64,000 bases of DNA from Pseudoduganella armeniaca. GTDB taxonomy: Bacteria; Pseudomonadota; Gammaproteobacteria; Burkholderiales; Burkholderiaceae_D. Under the pieces are notes generated by a model that was not told where the DNA came from, searched no databases, and saw nothing but the letters and a program-made list of their open reading frames with translations. How positions within the stretch are numbered: position 1 is the first letter of the stretch; every line of letters begins with the position of its first letter. Of the stretch, positions 36,552 through 45,243 are shown one piece after another. Location of the stretch: assembly GCF_003028855.1 (NCBI RefSeq), contig NZ_CP028324.1:3224001-3288000 (forward strand), given 5' to 3'. The position numbers and the translations under genes are program-made.

Positions 36552-38957
36552 ATGAAGGGACTGAACAAGACGACACTGGCGCTGTGCCTGGCGGCGCTGG
36601 GCGGCGAAGCGGCAGCGCAAGCGGCAGCGCAGGATGGCGGCACGCTGGAACGCATCGTCGTCACGGCCAACCGGCGCGACCAGCTGGTGCAGGACACGCC
36701 GCTGGCCGTCAGCGCGTTCACGCAGGAGACGCTGCAGAACAACCAGGTCAAGGACCTCGCGTCGCTGACGGCGCTGGTGCCCAGCCTGGTGGTGGAGCCG
36801 CACAGCGACTCCGGCGGCGTGCATGTCTACCTGCGCGGCGTGGGTTCGGCCAACCACACGGAGCTGGGCGACCCGGCCGTGGCGTTCTACGTGGACGGCA
36901 TCTACCTGCCGCGGCCGCAGGGCGCCACCGCCCTGATGTACGACCTGGCGCACGTGGAGGTCGCGCGCGGGCCGCAGGGTACGCTGAACGGCCGCAACTC
37001 GACGGCCGGCGCCGTCAATCTGGTGTCGGCCGCGCCGAATACGAGCAGGACCATGGGCGCCGTCAGCGTGACGGCCGGCGACTACCACCGCATCCAGACG
37101 CAGGGCATGATCAACATCCCGTTCGGCGACAACGTGGCGCTGCGGGTGGCGGCGATCAAGGACAGCCACGACGGCTACGTGGACTTCGCGCGCGGCTCGA
37201 ACGTGCCGCCGGGCCCCGACAAGTACGGCGCGCAGGACCAGGCAGGCGCCCGCGCCACCCTGCTGTGGAAGCTCACGCCAGCCCTGCGCGCCACGTTCAT
37301 CGCCGACTACTACGAGGACAAGGGCGCCGGCAACGTCTACCTGGCGCAGGAGCCGGCGCCCGGCCAGGACCGCTGGAGCGCCGTGATCGACACGCCCGGC
37401 ACCCTGGACCAGTCGATCATGACGTACAAGACCAAGTGGAACTGGGCCGCGACCGACTGGCTGGACGTGCAGTACCTGGGCAGCTGGAGCCGGCTGCAAC
37501 GTGCCAATGCCAGCGATGCCGATGCCGGCATGTACCTGGGCTTCAAGGCCGAGAACCGCACCGAGTGGGGCCGCTTCGACAGCCATTCGAACGAGCTGCA
37601 GCTGCGCTCCGCCGGGTCCGGACCGGTGCAGTGGGTGGCCGGCCTGTTCGAATTCGGGGAAAAGAACCGCATCCGCTTCGACATCGACCGCAGCCAGATC
37701 TCCGAGGCCGCCTTGCGCCAGGACCTCGCCGCCGGCAACGTGATCTTCGTGCGCCCGACGGTGGGCGAGTACGCGTCCGCGATGTCGTTCATCCAGGGCG
37801 ACCGCCAGCTCAAGTCGAAGGCCGTGTTCGCGCAGGGCAGCTATGACTTCAACGACCAGTACAAGCTGACGGCCGGGGCGCGCTACACGAAGGACCACAA
37901 GTTCGACCGCGGCGGGCAGAACTGGGCCTGCCCGGACTGGCCGGACAACGCGCCGCGCGGTACCGCCGTGCTGACGCCAAACCAGATTGCGCAGCTGGTC
38001 ACGCCGGGCACGGGCCTGATCAACACGCACAATATCGGGCCGGGTGGTGCGGTCACGGCCGCGGGTTGCGGCAATACGCCGGGCGACAACACGGCCGACC
38101 TGGAATACGGCCAGGCCACGTGGCTGGGCCGGGTCGAATACAAGCCGGCCAAGGACATCCTGGCGTTCGCGTCGGTGACGACGGGCTTTCACTCGCCGGC
38201 GATCGGCGATGGCGGCGCCACCACCAAGCCGGAAAAGCTGACCAGCTACGAGATCGGCTTCAAGTCCGACCTGCTGAACCGCACGCTGACCTTGAACCTG
38301 GACGCGTTCTGGATGAAGTACAAGGACAAGCTGGAGTCGCAGGTCGTCAACAACACGCTGCAGAACTTCAACGCGGCTGGCGCGACGGTGAAGGGGATCG
38401 AGGCGGAGTTCGCGTGGCGGCCGGTCCCGGCAGCGCGGATCAGCGGCAATGCCACGTGGCTGCGCGCGGCCTACGACAGCTTCCTGTCGTGCGACATCGA
38501 CGCGGCGCGTGCCAACGGCCAGGTGTGCGGCACGACGGCGCCGACGGAGGACGTGGGCGGTGCGGTGCTGAAGCATGCGCCGCGCTTCGCCGCCACCGTG
38601 ATGGGAGAGTATGACTTCGCGGTCGCGGGCGGCCGGTTGACGCCGCGCCTGCAGGTGCACCACGAGACGAAGGCCTTCATCGCCGCCGGCGCGTTCAGCC
38701 GCGACGTGCCGGGCCACCCGGGCGTCAAGCAGCAGCAAGCCTACACGACATTGGACGTCAGCCTGCGCTACGAGCCGGCCGGCAAGGCATACACGGCCGA
38801 GCTGTTCGTCAACAACGCCACCGACAAGGAAGTGAAGTACGACGCGGTCGAGGTCTGCACGCAGGTGGGCGCGCCGTGCCAGCCGAACCAGCAGATCTGG
38901 GCGGCCTACTACAACCAGCCGCGCACGCTGGGCGCCCGCTTGTCGATGAAGTTCTGA
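36552..38957 (+). CDS. TonB-dependent outer-membrane receptor
   Basis: Outer-membrane active transporter of 801 residues. A signal peptide (about 1-22) and a TonB-box-like segment (ERIVVTANRR, about 34) precede the plug (DTPLAVSAFTQETL; ARGPQGTLNGRNSTAGAVNLV, about 138). A long beta-barrel ends in the aromatic terminus RTLGARLSMKF. It is last in the GH1/ABC operon, 82 bases after the ATPase. It most likely takes the same oligosaccharide or glucoside across the outer membrane, rather than a siderophore. The substrate is inferred from context. Confidence 0.9.
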   Translation: MKGLNKTTLALCLAALGGEAAAQAAAQDGGTLERIVVTANRRDQLVQDTPLAVSAFTQETLQNNQVKDLASLTALVPSLVVEPHSDSGGVHVYLRGVGSANHTELGDPAVAFYVDGIYLPRPQGATALMYDLAHVEVARGPQGTLNGRNSTAGAVNLVSAAPNTSRTMGAVSVTAGDYHRIQTQGMINIPFGDNVALRVAAIKDSHDGYVDFARGSNVPPGPDKYGAQDQAGARATLLWKLTPALRATFIADYYEDKGAGNVYLAQEPAPGQDRWSAVIDTPGTLDQSIMTYKTKWNWAATDWLDVQYLGSWSRLQRANASDADAGMYLGFKAENRTEWGRFDSHSNELQLRSAGSGPVQWVAGLFEFGEKNRIRFDIDRSQISEAALRQDLAAGNVIFVRPTVGEYASAMSFIQGDRQLKSKAVFAQGSYDFNDQYKLTAGARYTKDHKFDRGGQNWACPDWPDNAPRGTAVLTPNQIAQLVTPGTGLINTHNIGPGGAVTAAGCGNTPGDNTADLEYGQATWLGRVEYKPAKDILAFASVTTGFHSPAIGDGGATTKPEKLTSYEIGFKSDLLNRTLTLNLDAFWMKYKDKLESQVVNNTLQNFNAAGATVKGIEAEFAWRPVPAARISGNATWLRAAYDSFLSCDIDAARANGQVCGTTAPTEDVGGAVLKHAPRFAATVMGEYDFAVAGGRLTPRLQVHHETKAFIAAGAFSRDVPGHPGVKQQQAYTTLDVSLRYEPAGKAYTAELFVNNATDKEVKYDAVEVCTQVGAPCQPNQQIWAAYYNQPRTLGARLSMKF

Positions 38958-38975
38958 CTTGGCTCATCAGGCTTG

Positions 38976-39010
38976 GGGTCTGTCCCCCATGGGGACTGAC
39001 CCCGGTTTTC
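38976..39010 (+). repeat. Gene-end palindrome, family A, plus orientation
   Basis: GGGGTCTGTCCCC (38976-38988) and GGGGACTGACCCC (38992-39004) enclose a short loop and are followed by GGTTTTCATCGC. It lies 18 bases after the TonB receptor stop, pointing the same way. Confidence 0.85.
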
Positions 39011-39158
39011 ATCGCACCGGTTGCGCTGCCGTTTACCGCCTGCGCGGATAGGCGCCTGACGCCGGTGTTGTTTGCCGCCGCCGACTTCTCCAGCACCCCA
39101 CCTTCGGGTACAATGGCAGATTGGTTCAAACGTTCGTTGCCATTAAAGCTAACCACAC

Positions 39159-40568
39159 ATGCAATCTCAGCCACTCTCCCGCCTGAACAAGCCCGCCGCC
39201 GGCGCGCCTGCCACCTCGTCCGCACCCGCACCGAAGGTCGGTTTCGTCTCGCTCGGCTGCCCAAAGGCGCTGGTCGACTCCGAACAGATCCTGACGCAGC
39301 TGCGCGCCGAAGGCTACGAGACCGCCAAGTCGTATGACGGCGCCGACCTCGTCATCGTCAATACCTGCGGCTTCATCGACGCGGCCGTGCAGGAATCGCT
39401 GGATGCGATCGGCGAGGCGCTGGCGGAAAACGGCAAGGTCATCGTGACCGGCTGCCTGGGCGCGAAAAAGGACGCCGATGGCAGCGACCTGATCCAGAAG
39501 ATCCACCCGAAGGTGCTGGCCGTGACGGGTCCGCACGCGGTGGGCGAGGTGATGGCTTCCGTGCACACGCACCTGCCCAAGCCGCACGAGCCGTTCATCG
39601 ACCTGCTGCCGCCGCAGGGCATCAAGCTGACGCCGAAGCATTACGCCTACCTGAAGATCTCGGAAGGCTGCAACCACCGCTGCTCGTTCTGCATCATCCC
39701 GTCGATGCGCGGCGACCTGGTGTCGCGTCCCATCGCGGAGCTGATGCTGGAAGCGGAAAACCTGTTCAAGGCCGGCGTCAAGGAACTGCTGGTGATCTCG
39801 CAGGACACCTCGGCCTACGGCATCGACGTCAAGTTCCGCTCCGGCTTCTGGAACGGCCGCCCCGTCAAGACGCACATGACGCAGCTGACGGAAGCGCTGG
39901 GCCAGCTGGCCGCGCAGTATGGCGCCTGGGTGCGCCTGCACTACGTCTACCCGTATCCGCATGTCGACGAGATCATCCCGATGATGAGCGGCGGCCATGT
40001 GCTGCCTTACCTGGACATACCGATGCAGCACGCCCATCCGGAAGTGCTCAAGCGCATGAAGCGTCCGGCCTCGGGCGAGAAGAACCTGGAGCGCATCCTG
40101 AAGTGGCGCCAGATGAACCCGGACCTGACGATCCGCTCGACCTTCATCGCCGGCTTCCCGGGCGAGACCGAGGCGGAGTTCGAATACCTGCTGGACTTCC
40201 TGAAGGAAGCGCAGATCGACCGCCTGGGCTGCTTCGCCTACTCGCCGGTGGAAGGCGCGACGGCCAACGACATCGCCAATCCGGTGCCGGAAGAACTGCG
40301 CGAGGAACGCCGTGGCCGCGTCATGCTGCTGCAGGAAGAGATCTCGAAGAAGCGCCTGCAGGCCAAGGTCGGCAAGACGGTGAAAGTCCTGATCGACGAG
40401 CTGACGCCATCGGGAGCGATCGGCCGCTCGGCCGCCGACGCGCCGGAGATCGACGGCGTCGTCTACGTCAAGAAGCCGTACGAGCCGCACAAGAAGCTGG
40501 CCGTGGGCCAGTTCTTCGATGTCGAGATCACGCGCGCCGACGCGCATGATTTGTGGGGTGAAGCGTAA
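39159..40568 (+). CDS. rimO: Ribosomal protein S12 methylthiotransferase RimO
   Basis: Radical-SAM enzyme that adds a methylthio group to Asp88 of ribosomal protein S12 (E. coli numbering), 469 residues. An N-terminal MTTase domain (VGFVSLGCPKALVDSEQIL, about 27; conserved Cys in NTCGF and GCLGAKK) is followed by the radical-SAM cluster site CNHRCSFC (about 171). A C-terminal TRAM domain is present (VLIDELTPSGAIGRS). It has a short non-conserved extension before residue 25. It is followed by a family A repeat and a terminator-like hairpin. Confidence 0.94.
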   Translation: MQSQPLSRLNKPAAGAPATSSAPAPKVGFVSLGCPKALVDSEQILTQLRAEGYETAKSYDGADLVIVNTCGFIDAAVQESLDAIGEALAENGKVIVTGCLGAKKDADGSDLIQKIHPKVLAVTGPHAVGEVMASVHTHLPKPHEPFIDLLPPQGIKLTPKHYAYLKISEGCNHRCSFCIIPSMRGDLVSRPIAELMLEAENLFKAGVKELLVISQDTSAYGIDVKFRSGFWNGRPVKTHMTQLTEALGQLAAQYGAWVRLHYVYPYPHVDEIIPMMSGGHVLPYLDIPMQHAHPEVLKRMKRPASGEKNLERILKWRQMNPDLTIRSTFIAGFPGETEAEFEYLLDFLKEAQIDRLGCFAYSPVEGATANDIANPVPEELREERRGRVMLLQEEISKKRLQAKVGKTVKVLIDELTPSGAIGRSAADAPEIDGVVYVKKPYEPHKKLAVGQFFDVEITRADAHDLWGEA

Positions 40569-40585
40569 GTTAGCGCGTGAGGCTG

Positions 40586-40616
40586 GGGACTGTCCCTGCA
40601 AGGGACTGTCCCCGGT
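40586..40616 (+). repeat. Gene-end palindrome, family A, plus orientation
   Basis: GGGGACTGTCCCT (40586-40598) and AGGGACTGTCCCC (40602-40614) are paired arms followed by GGTTTTCACCC. It lies 17 bases after the rimO stop, in the same orientation. Confidence 0.85.
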
Positions 40617-40674
40617 TTTCACCCGCGGCGGATCAGGCACCTGCAGGCAGTTGCCTGTCGGCGGAGGTAGAATA

Positions 40675-40702
40675 AGGCGGACCACCTGGCCCGCCTTTTT
40701 TA
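40675..40702 (+). terminator. Terminator-like hairpin 8 bases before metC
   Basis: AAGGCGG (40675-40681) pairs with CCGCCTT (40692-40698), followed by a T run to 40702. The metC ATG is at 40711, so the hairpin lies inside any transcript that starts upstream. Just before it, CAGGCA occurs twice (40635-40640, 40645-40650) and can pair alternatively with TGCCTG (40653-40658). This could be the rimO terminator alone or part of a transcription attenuator for metC. Confidence 0.65.
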
Positions 40703-40710
40703 CGCCCACC

Positions 40711-41883
40711 ATGACCGCCAAAAAATCCCTGCAAACCGCCCTGATCCACCACGACTACGTACCGCCCGAAGGCTTCGGCGCCTACCCGACTGCCATCCAC
40801 CACGCCAGCACCGTCCTGTTCGACAACGTCGCCGCGCTGCGCTCGGGCGACTGGAAGGACAAGAGCGGCTATACCTACGGCCTGCACGGCACGCCCACCA
40901 CGTTCACGCTGGAAGCGCGGCTGGCTGCCATCGAAGGCGGCACGCACTGCCTGCTGGCGCCCAGCGGCCTGTCCGCCATTACGATGGTCGACTTCGCGCT
41001 GCTCAAGACGGGCGACGACGTGCTGCTGCCCGATAACGTCTACCACCCCAGCCGCGTGCTGGGGAACTGGCTGCAGCAGTCGATGGGCGTCACGGCGCGC
41101 TACTACGATCCGCTGATCGGCGCGGGCATCGCGCAACTGATCCGGCCCGAGACAAAGCTGATCTGGACCGAAGCGCCAGGCTCGGTGACGATGGAAGTGC
41201 CCGACCTGCCAGCCATCTGCGCTGCCGCCCGCGCACGCGGCGTGACGGTCGCCCTGGACAACACGTGGTCGGCCGGCATCGCGTTGCGCGCGTTCGACCT
41301 GGGCGTGGACATCGTCGTGCAGGCACTGACCAAGTACCAGTCGGGCGGTGCGGACGTGCTGATGGGCGCGGCCATCACGCGCGACCAGACGCTGCACGAC
41401 AAGCTTTCCACGTCCCATATGCGGCTGGGTATCGGCGTGGGCGCCGACGACGCCTACCTGGTCCTGCGCGGCCTGCCGACACTCAAGCTGCGCTTCGACG
41501 CGCACGACGCCGGCGCGCGCCAGGTCGCGGCCTGGCTGAAGGCGCGGCCGGAAATCGCCCGGGTGCTGCACCCGGCCTTCGAGGACTGCCCCGGCCACGC
41601 CAACTGGCGGCGCGACTTCAGCGGTGCCGGTGGCCTGTTCTCGGTACTGTTCGACGCCCGCTACGGCGAAGCGCAGACCGACCGCTTCGTCGACAGCCTG
41701 AAGCTGTTCAAGATCGGCTACAGCTGGGGTGGACCGAACAGCCTGTGCGTGCCTTACCGGATGCAAGGCATGCGCAGCGCCTGGGGCGCGGCCGGCACGC
41801 TGGTGCGCTTCAATATCGGCCTGGAAGACCCGGCCGACCTGATCGCCGATATCGCACAGGCGCTGGCCACCTTGGAGGGCTAA
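40711..41883 (+). CDS. metC: Cystathionine beta-lyase MetC-like
   Basis: Cys/Met-metabolism PLP enzyme of 390 residues that cleaves cystathionine to homocysteine. Motifs include YGLHGTPTTFTLEARLAAIEGG (about 53), LLAPSGLSAITM (about 82) and DNTWSAGIALRAFDLGVDI (about 185). The PLP lysine is in QALTKYQSGGADVL (about 208). The SWGGPNSLCVP stretch favours beta-lyase over gamma-synthase. No ribosome site is visible, because the start directly follows the T run of a hairpin. It follows rimO. Confidence 0.88.
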   Translation: MTAKKSLQTALIHHDYVPPEGFGAYPTAIHHASTVLFDNVAALRSGDWKDKSGYTYGLHGTPTTFTLEARLAAIEGGTHCLLAPSGLSAITMVDFALLKTGDDVLLPDNVYHPSRVLGNWLQQSMGVTARYYDPLIGAGIAQLIRPETKLIWTEAPGSVTMEVPDLPAICAAARARGVTVALDNTWSAGIALRAFDLGVDIVVQALTKYQSGGADVLMGAAITRDQTLHDKLSTSHMRLGIGVGADDAYLVLRGLPTLKLRFDAHDAGARQVAAWLKARPEIARVLHPAFEDCPGHANWRRDFSGAGGLFSVLFDARYGEAQTDRFVDSLKLFKIGYSWGGPNSLCVPYRMQGMRSAWGAAGTLVRFNIGLEDPADLIADIAQALATLEG

Positions 41884-42009
41884 GCGGCATTGCGTGGCGC
41901 TATGGCGACGATAGGTCAATACAATCGCCGTACCGATGTTCTTTTGCGCCCAGCGGTGCTTTAATGGACACAGGAGATCGCTGAGCCACCTATAACAAGG
42001 GAGGATGTC

Positions 42010-43419
42010 ATGAACGCTTCGAGGATGGCTGTCGCCATCGCGCTTGCCCTGTCACCGGCACTGGTCTGGACACAAGAGGGGGCGCCGAAGCGTCCCGGCG
42101 AACCGCCGCAGCAGCCGACCAGCTACGCCAAGGTCGACATCACCGAACCGTTCCACGTCACGCTCGAGCGCATGCGCGCGGCGCGGCCCGTCATCATGAA
42201 ACGCCAGCAGGAACTGCTGGCGCAGCGCTACGACCTGGCGAACCGGCCGGCGCCGGGCGTGACGATGTTCCGCGGCAAACCCGTGCAGGAGGGCGTGCGC
42301 GTCAAGCTGGCCAAGGGCGTCACGTGGCAGCAGCTGGCCGGCATGGCTCCCGACGAGATTCGCAGCCGCGACCTGTTCCCGGCCGGTTTCCTGCCGCTGC
42401 CGCACCCGAACCATCCCGAAGGCGGCATGCTGTTCCCGCAGTTTCATATCGACGAGGTGCTGCGCCAGGAAGCGCGCGACCTGAACCGCTTCGACCTGGC
42501 GTTCGACCTGCCCGACCACGTGCTGCCGGAGTTCCCGGCGCCGATCTTCCTGACCACGCACCCGGAACTGGGCGACGTCTCGAAGGGCAAGCTGATCACC
42601 ATCGACAACTTCTACGACACCTTCAACGGCATCCTTAATCCGAAGCAGATCGAGGGCCTGCGCCTGCTGCTGACGCCATTCGCCCAGCAGCAGTTCAACC
42701 AGACCGAGGACCGCCGCTCCGTCAAACCCAGCCGCGGCGTGACGTGCTTCGACTGCCACGCCAACGGCCATACCAACGCCTCGACCCACCTGGCCGGCGA
42801 CATTCGTCCGCAGGAGCTGCGCCACCGCATCGACACGCCGTCGCTGCGCGGCGTCAACGTGCAGCGCCTGTTCGGCTCCCAGCGCGCGCTGAAGACGGTC
42901 GAGGACTTCACCGAGTTCGAACAGCGCGCCGCGTATTTCGACGGCGACCCGGTGATCGCCACCAAGAAGGGCGTCAACATCCTCGAGCGCGGCAGCCAGG
43001 TGCACTTCATGGGGGAATTCCAGGCCCTGCTGGACTTCCCGCCCGCGCCGAAGCTGAATGTGCTCGGCAAGCTCGATCCGAAGAAGGCCACGCCGCAGGA
43101 GCTGCGGGGCGAAGTGGTCTTCAACGGCAAGGGACAGTGCATCAGCTGCCACACGGCGCCGTACTATACGGACAACCTGATGCACAACCTGAAGACGGAG
43201 CGCTTCTACAAGCAGAAGGTGGTGAACGGCATGAAGGCGGTGGGCGACGGCCCGATCAAGACGTTCCCGCTGCGCGGCATCAAGGAATCGCCGCCTTACC
43301 TGCACGACGGCCGGCTGCTGACCCTGGAAGATACGGTGGAGTTCTTCAACCTCGTGCTGGAGACGAAGCTGACCGATGGGGAGAAGGCGGACCTGGTGGC
43401 GTTCTTGCGAGTCCTCTAA
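42010..43419 (+). CDS. Di-heme cytochrome c peroxidase/MauG-like protein
   Basis: Periplasmic c-type cytochrome of 469 residues. A signal peptide (about 1-21) and two heme motifs, CFDCH (about 246) and CISCH (about 379), are present. Surrounding features fit the CcpA/MauG family (TPSLRGVNVQRLFG; TFPLRGIKESPPYLHDGRLLTLEDTVEFFN, the latter typical of the C-terminal heme domain). GGGAGGA precedes the ATG. A peroxide-reducing or protein-oxidising role is possible. The substrate is not evident. It is monocistronic, with a palindrome at its end. Confidence 0.85.
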   Translation: MNASRMAVAIALALSPALVWTQEGAPKRPGEPPQQPTSYAKVDITEPFHVTLERMRAARPVIMKRQQELLAQRYDLANRPAPGVTMFRGKPVQEGVRVKLAKGVTWQQLAGMAPDEIRSRDLFPAGFLPLPHPNHPEGGMLFPQFHIDEVLRQEARDLNRFDLAFDLPDHVLPEFPAPIFLTTHPELGDVSKGKLITIDNFYDTFNGILNPKQIEGLRLLLTPFAQQQFNQTEDRRSVKPSRGVTCFDCHANGHTNASTHLAGDIRPQELRHRIDTPSLRGVNVQRLFGSQRALKTVEDFTEFEQRAAYFDGDPVIATKKGVNILERGSQVHFMGEFQALLDFPPAPKLNVLGKLDPKKATPQELRGEVVFNGKGQCISCHTAPYYTDNLMHNLKTERFYKQKVVNGMKAVGDGPIKTFPLRGIKESPPYLHDGRLLTLEDTVEFFNLVLETKLTDGEKADLVAFLRVL

Positions 43420-43433
43420 CGGCGCGGACCCAT

Positions 43434-43487
43434 GGTGTCAGGCACCTGTCTGCGGGCGTTGACGCCCGCAGACAGGTGTCTGACACC
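43434..43487. repeat. Gene-end palindrome, family B
   Basis: Arms at 43434-43459 and 43462-43487 are 26 bases with one mismatch and a 2-base loop. They begin GGTGTCAGGCACCTGTC and share the core with the element at 24958. It lies between convergent genes, 14 bases from each stop. Confidence 0.85.
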
Positions 43488-43501
43488 GGCGCGTTATCGT
43501 C

Positions 43502-43858
43502 TCAAATCGGCTCGTTGTTGTTCAGCGTAACCCAGCCGCGAATCAAGCGGTAGGCCTTCCACAACCAGGCGCCGCCCCACACCAGGTAGGCCAGCGGGAT
43601 GCCGATGAAGGTGATGAACAGCGCGCCGCCCACCACCATCCAGATCAGGTACCACCAGAACGAGCGGATCTGCCAGTCGTGATGGCTGTGCACGAACGTG
43701 CGCGTCGTCTCGCCGCGCTTGACGTAGTTGAGGATCAGCGGAATGAACGAGAACGCTCCCAACGTGAAGATGAAGCTCACGCCATGGGCCACGTACAGCC
43801 ACCATGCCCAGCTCTTCGCGCTGTCGGTGCGCGCGTCGAAAACGATGTCCTGAGCCAT
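43502..43858 (-). CDS. DUF4870-like small membrane protein
   Basis: A 118-residue protein with three hydrophobic segments (about 18-40, 62-85, 86-105) and a DWQIRSFWWYLIWM stretch, in keeping with DUF4870-type membrane proteins. ATG 43858 (MAQDIVFDART) is preferred; another ATG sits 6 bases upstream. The function is unknown. It is the last of three short minus-strand genes. Confidence 0.72.
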   Translation of the reverse strand: MAQDIVFDARTDSAKSWAWWLYVAHGVSFIFTLGAFSFIPLILNYVKRGETTRTFVHSHHDWQIRSFWWYLIWMVVGGALFITFIGIPLAYLVWGGAWLWKAYRLIRGWVTLNNNEPI

Positions 43859-43923
43859 ATGCACTCCCTCTATGTTGAGATAAAAGGCATACTATAGCAA
43901 TTTTGCCAAGAACTGCACACGGC

Positions 43924-44160
43924 TCATTCGCCGCTGGACGCGAACTCCGCGGCCGCCTTGGCGGCCCACAGCGCTTCCTTTTGCGAGAGATAGGGCTCGT
44001 CGTAGCCATCCAGCGTGCCATCGTCGCCGACGAACCAGACGGACCAGCCATCGGCCTCGGGCCGGATGGCGATATCGTCCGGCCGGCACAGCGCGGCGAT
44101 GTCCTCGCCCGGGTCCAGCGTGACGATGCGGGTGCGGCGGTGCAGGATCGTGGTGGACAT
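43924..44160 (-). CDS. Hypothetical 78-residue soluble protein
   Basis: Acidic, soluble, beta-rich protein with no signal peptide, helix or cysteine cluster apart from one Cys. EADGWSVWFVGDDGTLDGYDEPYLSQ suggests a small strand-rich fold, followed by a helix (KEALWAAKAAAEFA). A GGGAGG ribosome site precedes its ATG. I do not recognise the family. It lies 25 bases downstream of the cytochrome c gene and is probably co-transcribed. Confidence 0.65.
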   Translation of the reverse strand: MSTTILHRRTRIVTLDPGEDIAALCRPDDIAIRPEADGWSVWFVGDDGTLDGYDEPYLSQKEALWAAKAAAEFASSGE

Positions 44161-44185
44161 AATGCCTCCCTGGTGGTGACGACGA

Positions 44186-44562
44186 TTAAGGGTACTGGCG
44201 CAGGTAGGCCAGCAGGTTGGCGATCTGGCGCTCGTCGCCGATGCCCCAGAAACGCATCTTGGTGCCCGGGACCATGTCGTCCGGGTCCCGCAGGAGGCGC
44301 GCCAGCGCCGCGTCGGTCCAGACGATGCCGGAGCGCTTCAGCGCAGGCGAGTACGGGTAGTCGGTGCTGGCGGCGGCGCGCCGGCCGATGATGCCGTTCA
44401 GCTGGGGCCGAAGCCGGCCCTGGCCGACGGCCCTACCTGGTGGCACGATGCGCACTTGCGGAACGCGGCGGCACCGGCGGCCGGGTCTCCCGGCAGAGGT
44501 GCGGCAACGGCTGGCAGGGCGCATGTCATGGCAAGGAGGGCGAACGTGGCGCAGCGGATCAT
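44186..44562 (-). CDS. Class I cytochrome c (apparent frameshift)
   Basis: Small periplasmic cytochrome c, 125 residues after correction. The signal peptide MIRCATFALLAMTCALPAVAA is followed by GAAAFRKCASCHQVGP (heme site CASCH). The frame ends GFGPS-stop, while the next frame continues QLNGIIGRRAAA. One extra C in the run at 44404-44407 makes GFGPQLNGIIGR, the expected class I sequence. The axial Met lies in MVPGTKMRFWG. An in-frame ATG at 44577 is also possible. A TATAAT at 44589-44584 is so close to it that the start at 44562 is favoured. Confidence 0.83.
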
Positions 44563-44697
44563 GGCGACATGGATCATGGCGACATTATAGGCACTTGTCG
44601 TGCGCCCGGTCGCGCGCCCGGTCGCGCCGGCCGTGCGACGCGGGGCGGGTTGCGCTGGTAAAGTCGGGTTCGCATATTGACCAATCATCAAGAGCAC

Positions 44698-45198
44698 ATG
44701 AACACGAACCGACTCGCCCTCCACGCCAGGACGCTTGCCGCCTGGCTGGCCATCACTTTTGTCGCCGCCGCGCTGGGGGCTTGGGCATCGCGCGGTGCCC
44801 CCGAGTTCTATGGGCAGCTCGTCAAACCGGACTGGGCGCCCCCGGCTGGCGTGTTCGGCCCGGTCTGGATGCTGCTGTACCTGTTGATGGGAATCGCCGC
44901 CTGGCTGGTGTGGCGGCTGCGGGGCTGGCGCGCCGCGCCGCGCACGCTCGGCCTGTACCTCGCGCAACTGGCCGCCAACGCGCTGTGGAGCTGGCTGTTC
45001 TTCGGCTGGCACCTGGGTGCCGCCGCGTTCTTCGAGGTGCTCGTCCTGTGGCTGCTGGTGCTGGCGACGACCGTCTGCTTCTGGCGCGCGCGCCGCGTGG
45101 CCGGCGTGCTGCTGCTGCCTTACCTGGCCTGGGTATCGTTCGCCGGCGCGCTGACGTATGCCGTATGGCAGCGCAATCCGCCATTGCTGGGCGGCTGA
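44698..45198 (+). CDS. tspO: TspO/MBR family membrane protein
   Basis: Five-helix TspO/translocator-type protein of 166 residues. KPDWAPPAGVFGPVWMLLYL (about 42-61) holds the conserved W-x-P-P and VF-x-VW motifs; ANALWSWLFFG and FWRARRVAGVLLLPYLAW also match. Members bind porphyrins or lipids and respond to stress. The role here is unknown. ATG 44698 is chosen over an upstream TTG-type start. It is divergent from the cytochrome c gene. Confidence 0.9.
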   Translation: MNTNRLALHARTLAAWLAITFVAAALGAWASRGAPEFYGQLVKPDWAPPAGVFGPVWMLLYLLMGIAAWLVWRLRGWRAAPRTLGLYLAQLAANALWSWLFFGWHLGAAAFFEVLVLWLLVLATTVCFWRARRVAGVLLLPYLAWVSFAGALTYAVWQRNPPLLGG

Positions 45199-45243
45199 GC
45201 TCTGGTATGCTGCCCGCTCCGGCACAACGACAGGGAGAGGGCA

